A DNA stretch of 6,616 bases, from positions 1 to 6,616 of the forward strand of contig CAKVJR010000094.1 in NCBI GenBank assembly GCA_934754855.1. Direction: 5' to 3'. Numbering within the stretch: the first letter of the stretch is position 1; each line of letters begins with the position of its first letter. A program made the translations under genes and the position numbers. Source of the DNA: an uncultured Candidatus Melainabacteria bacterium. Lineage in GTDB: Bacteria; Cyanobacteriota; Vampirovibrionia; Gastranaerophilales; Gastranaerophilaceae. The notes under the pieces were generated by a model, which searched no databases, was not told where the DNA came from, and saw nothing but the letters and a program-made list of their open reading frames with translations. This document shows positions 1-5,834 of this stretch, piece by piece.

Positions 1-1038
1 AAACAATTTTCCGAAATATTGCTGTTGAATAAGGTTGTAACCTGCGGAACGTGCGTAAACATTGAAGATTGCCCCTTGAATTGCAGGGTTGTTATAAATA
101 TTTTTTGTATCCAAATTGTACTTTGACGCCTCAATTGCACCTTGCAAAATGCGTTGAGTTTTTTCAATCGGAACACCTGCATAAGCAAGCACAAACAAGC
201 CTGCATCATCGAAAACACTGTATCTTCCGCCGACATCGTCGTGAATGTACAATTCTTTCAAATATCCGTTATCATAGCCGTTTCTGTCGCCCACCTTGCC
301 ACGCAAATTCTTTTCGGTAGCCTTCGCATCGGTACACAACGCAAAATGCTTCTGAGCCTTTTTAATAGCCATATCAACATCAAGCCCTTGTGCCTGATAA
401 TAATTAATCAAAGAATTTTCAAATCTTCTGAATGCGTCGCTCGTTTCAAATGTCGTACCCGACTTGGAAACAACGAGGAAATTGAGGTTTTGAACGCCGA
501 CACCGACTTGTTTCAAGAAATTTTCATAACTTACAGGGTCAATGTCCGAGTAAAAATAAACGGGACGTTTTCTGTCATAGCCTGTCATATTGAGCAAAAA
601 TTCGGCAGTGTGCTTTGAACCGCCAATTCCCAAAACAACCAACGGACGCAATACATCTTCTTTTCTCAAAGCAAGTTCATTCGCCTGAGAATAAATGCTC
701 TCAAGGTGAGAAACGCCCATTTTCTTGTACAATTGGTCCTCGGGAAGAGTAACCCACTTCAAAAACTGACCGTCATTTTTATAACGATATTGAATTTCCG
801 TTACGGCACTTTTCGCATAAGGTTCATAATTCGCCGCAATTTCATTAAAACTGTCATATTTTGACTTGTAATTTGTCGGCAAAACGTACTTGTAAGTAAC
901 ATTTCCCGTCAATTTGATATCATCAAAAGAACTTTGTCTTTCAATAGAAGTCGGTTCACATTTTAAGCCCGTATTATTCGCCGAAATTAACGTCAAATCG
1001 GGTGTAATCATCGCCGATGCAAGCAATTCAAATAACAT
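1..1038 (-). CDS. pgi: Glucose-6-phosphate isomerase, 3' end cut by the window
   Basis: Cytosolic enzyme interconverting glucose 6-phosphate and fructose 6-phosphate in glycolysis and gluconeogenesis. The first 346 codons are present and the frame runs off the left edge without a stop; family members are usually about 450-550 residues. Seen directly: the first sugar-phosphate isomerase (SIS) domain begins near residue 133 with VVLGIGGS (135-141). The phosphate-binding VVSKSGTTFET lies at 189-199 and the family signature VGGRYSVF at 269-276. The start is the ATG at 1038-1036, preceded by GAAAGGG at a good Shine-Dalgarno distance. It diverges from the DAHP synthase gene across a 150-base gap. 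Two details differ from common versions: a lysine follows GIGGS, and FDDAG replaces the usual LSPVG after the GGR signature. The PGI identification is firm. The catalytic residues in the C-terminal part cannot be checked here. Confidence 0.94.
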   Translation of the reverse strand, partial: MLFELLASAMITPDLTLISANNTGLKCEPTSIERQSSFDDIKLTGNVTYKYVLPTNYKSKYDSFNEIAANYEPYAKSAVTEIQYRYKNDGQFLKWVTLPEDQLYKKMGVSHLESIYSQANELALRKEDVLRPLVVLGIGGSKHTAEFLLNMTGYDRKRPVYFYSDIDPVSYENFLKQVGVGVQNLNFLVVSKSGTTFETSDAFRRFENSLINYYQAQGLDVDMAIKKAQKHFALCTDAKATEKNLRGKVGDRNGYDNGYLKELYIHDDVGGRYSVFDDAGLFVLAYAGVPIEKTQRILQGAIEASKYNLDTKNIYNNPAIQGAIFNVYARSAGYNLIQQQYFGKLF

Positions 1039-1043
1039 AATAT

Positions 1044-1065
1044 CCCTTTCAAAACCAAAATTATA
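1044..1065 (-). promoter_or_regulatory. Candidate -10 box and ribosome binding site of pgi
   Basis: Reading the minus strand, a perfect TATAAT occupies 1065-1060 and GAAAGGG occupies 1050-1044, just before the ATG at 1038. Transcription would begin near 1053, giving a leader of about 15 bases. No good -35 box is visible at 16-18 bases (CAAGGC or similar), so the promoter is inferred from the -10 alone. Confidence 0.45.
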
Positions 1066-1162
1066 CAAGATGATTTTATCATGCCTTGTTCTGATTTTAA
1101 ATAAAATGTTAAGAGATTTTCAGCGAATTTTTATGTTTGTTTATTCTTGAAAATGTTTATCC

Positions 1163-1180
1163 TATAATAATTTTGAGGAG
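1163..1180 (+). promoter_or_regulatory. Candidate -10 box and ribosome binding site of the DAHP synthase operon
   Basis: A perfect TATAAT lies at 1163-1168 and GAGGAG at 1175-1180, eight bases before the ATG at 1189. The predicted transcript start (about 1175) would fall at the Shine-Dalgarno itself, so the leader is only about 14 bases. The nearest -35-like element, TTGTTT at 1137-1142, has an unfavourable 20-base spacer. The RBS is certain to the eye; the promoter is less so. Confidence 0.5.
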
Positions 1181-1188
1181 AATTTATT

Positions 1189-2202
1189 ATGTTGATAATT
1201 ATGCAGCCGACGGCTGATAAAAAACAAATCGAAAATGTTATAAAATACGTCGAAAAACAAGGCTTTACCGCTCACGTTTCAAACGGTGAATACCAAACCG
1301 TCATCGGCTGTGTCGGCGGAAAAACAATCGACAAACGTAATATCGAACTCCTTGACGGCGTTCGGGAAGTCGTCAAAATCACTTCGAGTTACAAACTCGC
1401 AAGTCGGACTTTCCAACATCAAGACACAATAATTGAAGTCAAAAACGCCAAATTCGGCGGCAAATACACAGGAATTATGGCAGGTCCCTGCACAGTTGAA
1501 TCTGAAAAACAAATGGAAGAAGCAGCCGAAAAACTCTCCGCTATCGGCATAAAAACCATTCGTGGCGGTGCTTTCAAGCCAAGAACTTCACCATATTCTT
1601 TTCAAGGTATGGGCGAAGAAGGATTGAAAATTCTTCGCAAAGTTGCCGATAAATACGACCTCGCCGTTATTTCGGAAGTTATGGAAATTTCTCAAATTCC
1701 TTTGATGCTCAAATACGTTGACATTCTTCAAATCGGTGCAAGAAATATGCAAAACTTTAACCTCTTGAAAGAATTGGGCGAAATTCACAAACCCGTTATG
1801 ATTAAACGAGGTATGTCCGCAACCATCGAAGAATGGCTTATGGCAGCAGAATACGTCCTCTCGGGCGGCAACAGAGAAGTTCTCCTCTGCGAACGTGGCA
1901 TAAGAACTTTTGAAACAATTACGAGAAATACCTTAGACCTCTCGGCAATCCCTGTTGTCAAGAAAATTTCTCACTTGCCCGTCATCGTTGACCCAAGCCA
2001 CGCAACGGGTTTACGTGACAAAGTTGCCCCGATGTCTTTGGCAGCAGTTGCAGCAGGTTGCGACGGACTCGAAATCGAAGTTCACCCGCACCCCGAAGAA
2101 GCCGTCTGCGACGGTGCTCAATCGCTTACACCACAAGACTTTGCAGAACTTTTCGACAATATCAAAAAAATCGCTGATGTCGTAGGAAAGGTCATCGCCT
2201 AA
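1189..2202 (+). CDS. aroF: 3-deoxy-7-phosphoheptulonate (DAHP) synthase, type I-beta with N-terminal regulatory domain
   Basis: Condenses phosphoenolpyruvate and erythrose 4-phosphate to DAHP, the first step of the shikimate pathway, in the cytosol. The 337 residues match the length and layout of the Thermotoga maritima enzyme. Residues 1 to about 70 form a ferredoxin-like (ACT-like) domain, followed by a TIM barrel. Visible landmarks are the AGPC motif with C101, KPRTSPYSFQG at 130-140, IGARNMQNF at 182-190, KRG at 206-208, DPSH with H271, E297 in EVHP, and D308. By comparison with the Thermotoga enzyme, C101, H271, E297 and D308 are the metal ligands, and all are present. In that enzyme the N-terminal domain mediates feedback inhibition by aromatic amino acids, so similar control is likely here but inferred. 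Start ATG at 1189 with GAGGAG eight bases upstream. The stop overlaps the next start by one base (TAATG). Pyrimidine-ending codons favour C: about 33 of 51 in my hand count of the first third, unlike pgi, fabF and the prenyltransferase gene. Confidence 0.96.
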   Translation: MLIIMQPTADKKQIENVIKYVEKQGFTAHVSNGEYQTVIGCVGGKTIDKRNIELLDGVREVVKITSSYKLASRTFQHQDTIIEVKNAKFGGKYTGIMAGPCTVESEKQMEEAAEKLSAIGIKTIRGGAFKPRTSPYSFQGMGEEGLKILRKVADKYDLAVISEVMEISQIPLMLKYVDILQIGARNMQNFNLLKELGEIHKPVMIKRGMSATIEEWLMAAEYVLSGGNREVLLCERGIRTFETITRNTLDLSAIPVVKKISHLPVIVDPSHATGLRDKVAPMSLAAVAAGCDGLEIEVHPHPEEAVCDGAQSLTPQDFAELFDNIKKIADVVGKVIA

Positions 2203-2543
2203 TGTTTCGGCAACTCACCCCCGTATTGCTTTTGCTCATCTCAAACATTTTTATGACATTCGCTTGGTACGGCCATTTAAAATTCAAAGGTCACGCAATT
2301 TGGCTCGTAATCCTCGTAAGTTGGGGCATTGCGTTTTTTGAATACTGCTTTCAAGTTCCCGCAAACAGAATCGGTCACGAATATTTTGACGCCGCCCAAT
2401 TAAAAATTATGCAAGAAACAATAACACTAATAGTGTTTTCGTTCTTTTCCGTGCTATACCTGAAAGAGAACCTCAAATGGAATTACATCGTCGGATTTAT
2501 TTTGATACTTCTTGCCGTATTTTTCGTTTTCAAAAAATGGTAA
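2202..2543 (+). CDS. DUF486 / DMT-superfamily small membrane protein
   Basis: A 113-residue integral inner-membrane protein with four predicted hydrophobic helices, at roughly residues 5-23, 30-50, 69-87 and 92-110. The sequence closely fits the DUF486 family: SNIFMTFAWYGHLKFK at 14-29, VSWGIAFFEYC at 39-49, QVPANRIG at 51-58, and a WNYIVGF stretch before the last helix. The family is grouped with the drug/metabolite transporter superfamily and resembles small multidrug-resistance proteins in size, but its substrate is unknown. The start ATG shares one base with the stop of the DAHP synthase gene, and AGGAAAGG at 2184-2191 inside that gene is a plausible Shine-Dalgarno. The two genes are therefore almost certainly co-transcribed and probably translationally coupled. 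It also shares the C-rich third positions of its upstream neighbour. A role in moving an aromatic compound or its precursor is possible from context only. The stop codon abuts the stop of the convergent gene with no gap. Confidence 0.9.
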   Translation: MFRQLTPVLLLLISNIFMTFAWYGHLKFKGHAIWLVILVSWGIAFFEYCFQVPANRIGHEYFDAAQLKIMQETITLIVFSFFSVLYLKENLKWNYIVGFILILLAVFFVFKKW

Positions 2544-2972
2544 TTATTTGTTGATAATGAACAAAACAGGGCGACCTAATTCGTCATATTTAATGATTTT
2601 GTCGGTTTTTACCCCCATGTAAATGCCCTTATACTTGCCCGAACGCTCATATTCGGCGATATTTCCGTCATTTTTAACTTCGTAATAGCCCTGATAATTG
2701 CCTGCCTTGTCGAATTTCATCAAATTTTCGTCCTGAACGACATAGCCGTCGAAGTTTCCAAGAGCATCAAACGTAACGGTATTACCCTTTTTATTTGAAA
2801 TAAAATATCCCGAAAAACGTCCTAAACTGTCATAAGCCGACATTTGAATTTCATCATCGTGTTCAAAAAAGCCGCATAACTTGCCGACATCGTTATAAAT
2901 CTCGGTTAATTTTTCGCACTCATCACTGTGTGATACTATATATGGAATGTCATAAAAGGAGTTATCAAGCAT
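2544..2972 (-). CDS. Small protein of six YD-like tandem repeats, function unknown
   Basis: I do not recognise this 142-residue protein as a named family. After about 22 N-terminal residues it consists of tandem units of roughly 19-24 residues, with the consensus [YF]-[DEN]-x-x-G-x-[FYL]-x-G-[FYI]-[FYV]. Unit cores in order are YNDVGKLCGFF, YDSLGRFSGYF, FDALGNFDGYV, FDKAGNYQGYY, YERSGKYKGIY and a final partial YDELGRPVLFI. The pattern recalls YD/RHS-type or MORN-like beta-hairpin repeats, but the protein is far too small for an RHS toxin and has no signal peptide or membrane segment, so it is probably a soluble cytosolic beta-repeat protein. Start: the ATG at 2972-2970 has GAGAGG six bases upstream. 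The frame is open as far back as a TTG at 3014, but a TATAAT at 3000-2995 lies between the two, so the shorter start is preferred. No terminator is visible after the stop. The next minus-strand gene upstream has its own terminator, so this gene is probably monocistronic. Confidence 0.8.
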   Translation of the reverse strand: MLDNSFYDIPYIVSHSDECEKLTEIYNDVGKLCGFFEHDDEIQMSAYDSLGRFSGYFISNKKGNTVTFDALGNFDGYVVQDENLMKFDKAGNYQGYYEVKNDGNIAEYERSGKYKGIYMGVKTDKIIKYDELGRPVLFIINK

Positions 2973-2994
2973 AGGTAACCTCTCGATTTTCACA

Positions 2995-3024
2995 ATTATA
3001 ATACCCTTTTCCAAGAAAAATTAA
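2995..3024 (-). promoter_or_regulatory. Candidate promoter of the YD-like repeat gene
   Basis: On the minus strand, TTAATT (3024-3019) is followed after 18 bases by a perfect TATAAT (3000-2995). The start of transcription would be near 2988. This leaves a leader of about 16 bases containing GAGAGG (2984-2979) before the ATG at 2972. The -35 box is weak. Confidence 0.45.
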
Positions 3025-3078
3025 CTCCCAAAATTACTCTATTCGGTTGTTTTATTTAAAAAAATTTCCATTTAAAAC

Positions 3079-3108
3079 AAAAAGAGGTATCTTTCGACAC
3101 CTCTTTTT
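3079..3108 (-). terminator. Intrinsic terminator of the HEAT-repeat gene
   Basis: AAAAAGAGGT (3079-3088) and ACCTCTTTTT (3099-3108) form a perfect 10-bp stem, with a 10-base loop that can close by two further pairs. On the minus strand the 3' arm ends in TTTTTG followed by more T. It begins 17 bases after the stop of the HEAT-repeat gene and separates it from the repeat-protein gene. Confidence 0.85.
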
Positions 3109-3124
3109 AAAAATTTTATTAAAA

Positions 3125-3970
3125 TTATTTTGTTTTTTGTTGAGTTGCACCCGGAACAGATTGCCAGTTTGCAGCCATAATTTTCTTAAATGATTTCAAT
3201 GCGGTATCTTCGAGTTCGCCCAATTCTTCCGCTTCCATAATCAACTTACGGAGAGGAATCAACGCTCTTTGGTCTTTCAAAATACCGAGTGCTGCTGCTG
3301 CACCTGCTCTTACAAGGTCATTTTCTTTTTTGTTTTCCATAACTTCAATAAGAGCCGGAACTGCACATCTGTCGTTCAATTTGCCGAGTGAAGTTACAGC
3401 GTAAATACGAACATTAACCCATTCGTCTTTAAGAATTTCAATGATTTTTTCAACTGCTTTGGGGTTTCCGATTTCGCCCAACGCTCTTGTTGCATCACAA
3501 CGAACATTGATTTTTTCACTGTCCAAAATTTCCATCAAAGCATCTGTTGCAACATCACCGATTTCGATGAGTGCATCAGTTGCAGTAATGCAAACTTGTG
3601 AATTTTCATCATTCAATGCTTCAACAAGCGGTTCAACAACAATCTTGCCGCCAAGTCTGCCCAATGCTCTTGCTGCACGAACACGAACGTCAACGTTTCT
3701 GTCTTCTCTGAGTGATTCAATCAACGGAACTGTTGCCGCAGGATCACCAAGTTCACCCAACGCTCTTGCCGCATACAAACGAACTGAGCCGTTTTTATCA
3801 TTTTTCAAGACATCAATAAGCGGTTCAACTGCTTCTGAATCACCCATTTCGCCTAAAATTCTTGCTGCATTATATCTGACTTTTTCTGAATTGCTAGTTT
3901 TCAAATCTTTAAGCAATTCGTCAAAATTTTTCTTCGGTTGTTTCTTTCTGGAATTTATGCTAAGAGTCAT
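3125..3970 (-). CDS. HEAT-repeat protein (PBS-lyase-like HEAT repeats)
   Basis: A 281-residue, probably cytosolic protein made almost entirely of helical HEAT repeats, which usually act as scaffolds for protein-protein contact. Seven repeats of about 30-33 residues can be read, starting near residues 31, 63, 95, 126, 156, 187 and 220. Each begins VR or a variant and carries an ARALGELGD-like turn followed by a VEPLIEVL-like second helix. The fourth (VCITATDALIEIGD) is the most divergent and lacks the usual GDP-x-AV loop. Flanks are a lysine-rich N-terminus (residues 8-16) and a polar C-terminal tail ending QQKTK. There is no catalytic motif, signal peptide or membrane segment. The repeats resemble those of phycobilisome lyases such as CpcE, but the same repeat type is widespread and no phycobiliprotein gene is nearby, so no lyase role is claimed. 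Start ATG at 3970 with AGAGG six bases upstream. Followed by its own hairpin terminator; partner unknown. Confidence 0.88.
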   Translation of the reverse strand: MTLSINSRKKQPKKNFDELLKDLKTSNSEKVRYNAARILGEMGDSEAVEPLIDVLKNDKNGSVRLYAARALGELGDPAATVPLIESLREDRNVDVRVRAARALGRLGGKIVVEPLVEALNDENSQVCITATDALIEIGDVATDALMEILDSEKINVRCDATRALGEIGNPKAVEKIIEILKDEWVNVRIYAVTSLGKLNDRCAVPALIEVMENKKENDLVRAGAAAALGILKDQRALIPLRKLIMEAEELGELEDTALKSFKKIMAANWQSVPGATQQKTK

Positions 3971-4287
3971 AACGTACCTCTTTTTTTTTCGTTTTTCTAC
4001 TTCTTCATCTTACACACATGTTCTTAAAGTTTTTTTTATTAACTGAATTGTCATTTGGGATTATCCATGTTAATTTATATTAAGAATTTTTGCAAAATTA
4101 GCGTATATATAACACTTATTTCACGTCTTATATAATAACATTTTTTTCGAGTTTGTAACTACATTATTTCAATTATTTTTCAAAAATTTTTCATCATCTT
4201 TGAAAAAGCAATAATCACAAAGAATTACGACAGAAAGTCATGTTTACAAAACGTTATATAAATGATATTGTGAAATCGGAGAAAATC
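3971..4287. other. AT-rich divergent intergenic region
   Basis: A 317-base gap between the divergent HEAT-repeat and prenyltransferase genes, with no convincing coding frame or RNA gene. It is very AT-rich. Possible plus-strand signals are a TATAAT at 4131-4136 without a matching -35, and a TTTACA/TATTGT pair closer to the gene. On the HEAT side I see the AGAGG ribosome site but no clear -10. A weak 7-bp A/T stem (4187-4193 with 4201-4207) is also present. The length is unusual beside the tight spacing elsewhere, so it may hold regulatory sites I cannot identify. Confidence 0.6.
4243..4282 (+). promoter_or_regulatory. Possible promoter and ribosome site deciding the prenyltransferase start
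   Basis: TTTACA (4243-4248) lies 17 bases before TATTGT (4266-4271), and GGAGA (4278-4282) lies five bases before the ATG at 4288. The open frame also contains an earlier ATG at 4240, but it has only a weak AGAAAG upstream. The GGAGA strongly favours 4288. The promoter itself is tentative, because its -10 box matches only four of six positions. Confidence 0.35.
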
Positions 4288-5268
4288 ATGAAAATCAGTC
4301 CTATATTTTGGTTTGAAGCAGCAAGAGGTTATTCCGTTCCCATGTCAATAATGTCATGGAGCGTTCCGTTTTTGTTTGCCGCAACAGAGGGCGGAAATAT
4401 TTTTTACGGACTCATTGCTCTTGTCGGAATTGTTTTTGCTCACGCAGGGGTTAATCTCTTTGATGATTTTATCGATTATAATTTAGAGCAAAGAAACATC
4501 AAAAAAGGCTTAAAGCAAGACTTTGAGTTGCAAAAAGGGAAATGTGCATATCTTTTGAGCGGAGATGCAACATTGAAAGATTTGTTGCTCATAATCACTT
4601 TATGCTTTGGAACGGCACTTGCGTGCGGGGTGTTTTTGGCAGCAAAGACAGGCATTGCAGTAATTTTCATAATGTTAGCCGCTGCCCTCATCGGAATTTT
4701 ATATCCGTTTCTATCGTTTGTTGCATTGGGCGAAGTTGCCGTCGGAGTAATGTTTGCTCCTCTTTTATACACGGGTGTTTATTACGTTATGACAAAATCT
4801 TTCTCAGCAGAATTATTCCCAATCGCAATATCCACAGGGCTTTTGACCATCGGGCTTCTCCACGCACACATGTTTTTGGACATCGATTTTGACAAAAAGA
4901 ATAAAAAAACAACGCTTTGCTCTCTTGCGGGAAACAAAAATAATGCGGTCAGAAATCAAGTGATAATTATGATTTTGGCATATTTGAACATAGCAATAAA
5001 TATGTTTTTCGGTTTGCCAAAAATCTATGTTTTAAGTTTTCTCAGCATTCCGACGGCAATTATTTTGTACAAATTAATGAAATGCGATTGCTATAAAAAA
5101 CGAAAAAGAATAAGAACAAACATTTTCTTCGGTCCGCTCGGAGATATGAAAAAATACAAAAATCTTGACGTTCGGGCTTTTATAATTAAATTTTCCGTAG
5201 CGAGAAATGTAATGGTCGAATTTACAACGCTGATTTGTATTGCTAAAATAATTTCGGAGATTTATTAA
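4288..5268 (+). CDS. UbiA-family prenyltransferase, MenA-like
   Basis: A 326-residue polytopic membrane protein of about eight or nine helices. UbiA enzymes transfer a polyprenyl chain from its diphosphate to an aromatic or other acceptor; MenA uses 1,4-dihydroxy-2-naphthoate in menaquinone synthesis. Seen (numbering from the ATG at 4288): the first Asp-rich motif NLFDDFID at 56-63, equivalent to MenA NLxNDxxD with Asp in place of the second Asn. The second Asp-rich motif DIDFDKKNKKTTL at 198-210 aligns position by position with DxxxDxxxGKxTL of MenA, with Lys for the usual Gly. LGE at 147-149 and GVYYV at 163-167 match the central MenA signature (LGE...G.YYV). A basic loop with CDC and KKRKR lies before the last helix (about 266-275). 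Start chosen for its GGAGA site and because it gives the usual short N-terminus; the earlier ATG at 4240 would add 16 polar residues. It overlaps the zinc-ribbon gene by one base (TAATG). No other menaquinone gene is in the window, so the acceptor is not established. Confidence 0.85.
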   Translation: MKISPIFWFEAARGYSVPMSIMSWSVPFLFAATEGGNIFYGLIALVGIVFAHAGVNLFDDFIDYNLEQRNIKKGLKQDFELQKGKCAYLLSGDATLKDLLLIITLCFGTALACGVFLAAKTGIAVIFIMLAAALIGILYPFLSFVALGEVAVGVMFAPLLYTGVYYVMTKSFSAELFPIAISTGLLTIGLLHAHMFLDIDFDKKNKKTTLCSLAGNKNNAVRNQVIIMILAYLNIAINMFFGLPKIYVLSFLSIPTAIILYKLMKCDCYKKRKRIRTNIFFGPLGDMKKYKNLDVRAFIIKFSVARNVMVEFTTLICIAKIISEIY

Positions 5269-5489
5269 TGTGGATTTTTGAAGTTTTATACAAAATTATC
5301 GTCGATTTTATACAAAAAAAATCAAAAAAAGAACTCGAACACATTGAAACAGAAGAATGCGACCACATTTTTCTCCCGATAGACAGTACGAAAAAAATTT
5401 TGGCATGCTCAAAATGCGGAATGTTAATTAAAGCCGAAAACCTAAAACCAAAAGTTAAAAACAATGTTTTCGACAACCCGAATTTTTAA
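5268..5489 (+). CDS. Small zinc-ribbon-like protein, function unknown
   Basis: A 73-residue protein not recognised as a named family. Residues 1-16 form a hydrophobic or amphipathic helix rich in W, F, I and V, followed by a lysine-rich stretch (17-21). A likely metal site comes next: C31-x-H33, then C47-x2-C50 in ACSKCGML, i.e. a CxH...CxxC zinc ribbon with a 13-residue gap. The tail is polar and ends NVFDNPNF. The start ATG shares its A with the TAA of the prenyltransferase gene, so the pair is co-transcribed and probably translationally coupled. A bidirectional hairpin follows the stop within 10 bases, closing the operon. The hydrophobic N-terminus suggests it may sit at the membrane next to the prenyltransferase. 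A role as an accessory or regulatory partner is inference from the linkage alone. Confidence 0.75.
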   Translation: MWIFEVLYKIIVDFIQKKSKKELEHIETEECDHIFLPIDSTKKILACSKCGMLIKAENLKPKVKNNVFDNPNF

Positions 5490-5494
5490 CAAAT

Positions 5495-5525
5495 AAAAAG
5501 GCTCTGTTATCACAAAGCCTTTTTT
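5495..5525. terminator. Intrinsic terminator of the prenyltransferase operon, probably bidirectional
   Basis: AAAAAGGCT (5495-5503) pairs with AGCCTTTTT (5516-5524). After one mismatch, TGT (5505-5507) pairs with ACA (5512-5514) around a four-base loop. The plus strand continues in T. The A-run on the left gives a U-run on the minus strand too, so it may also end the RHH gene transcript, whose stop is about 60 bases away. Confidence 0.85.
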
Positions 5526-5583
5526 CATCTTACATTTTTCCCCAATTTCAATTATTCTGCCTGACAGTCGTCAAACTTGCTTA

Positions 5584-5772
5584 CTAACCAAGAAGTTCCT
5601 CAAGGATTTCAGCGTTTCTTTGAGCCAAAGCGTTTTCTCTGACTCTTTGTTTATTAATATATGTTCTAAGAGCTTCACGGATTAATTCGCTTCTCGAGCG
5701 ATTTTCACCTTCTGCAACGCCATCAATCTTATTCAAAAATTCTTCGGGCATTGATATCAAAACTCTTGCCAT
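5584..5772 (-). CDS. Ribbon-helix-helix (CopG/MetJ-Arc fold) regulator or antitoxin-like protein
   Basis: A 62-residue DNA-binding protein. ARVLISMPEEFLNKID at the N-terminus supplies the DNA-contacting beta strand (residues 2-7) and the first helix. NRSRSELIREALRTYI (24-39) is the characteristic turn and second helix of the RHH fold. The tail to residue 62 is helical and charged (RNAEILEELLG), as in antitoxins that bind a toxin or in regulators with extended C-termini. Such proteins act as dimers on short palindromes and often repress their own gene. The start is the ATG at 5772-5770, with AAAGGAG about six bases upstream; the frame is open to 5856 but that extension lacks RHH homology and crosses the candidate promoter. 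Stop is TAG. No toxin-like gene lies on either side: the flanks are the zinc-ribbon gene and fabF. I therefore read it as a stand-alone regulator rather than half of a toxin-antitoxin pair. The target genes are unknown. Confidence 0.88.
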   Translation of the reverse strand: MARVLISMPEEFLNKIDGVAEGENRSRSELIREALRTYINKQRVRENALAQRNAEILEELLG

Positions 5773-5834
5773 ATTTATATCTCCTTTAATTAATTTCCTC
5801 TTGCTCTTATATAAAGTATAATTCTTCAAAAAAA

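Noticed and set aside
69..618. Plus-strand open frames opposite pgi
   Set aside because: They are antisense shadows of a well-matched pgi frame, with no ribosome site or recognisable domain.
2571..2607. Terminator for the DAHP synthase operon downstream of its stop
   Set aside because: Only a 4-bp CGAC/GTCG stem with a large loop before a short T-run; too weak, and inside the convergent coding sequence.
2973..3014. N-terminal extension of the YD-like repeat protein from a TTG at 3014
   Set aside because: TTG is a weak start, and a perfect TATAAT lies between it and the ATG at 2972, which has a strong GAGAGG site.
3441..4046. 201-codon plus-strand open frame opposite the HEAT gene
   Set aside because: The serine/alanine-rich repetitive product mirrors the HEAT repeat DNA on the other strand; it has no ribosome site or family match.
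4187..4207. Hairpin TTTTTCA/TGAAAAA as a terminator
   Set aside because: The 7-bp stem has one G-C pair, and no gene ends nearby on either strand.
4240..4287. Start of the prenyltransferase at the earlier ATG at 4240
   Set aside because: Only a weak AGAAAG precedes it, while GGAGA precedes the ATG at 4288. The extra 16 residues are polar and not typical of UbiA proteins.
5584..5772. Toxin-antitoxin module
   Set aside because: The RHH protein resembles antitoxins, but neither neighbour resembles a toxin (MazF, RelE/ParE or PIN), and the flanking genes have separate transcription.
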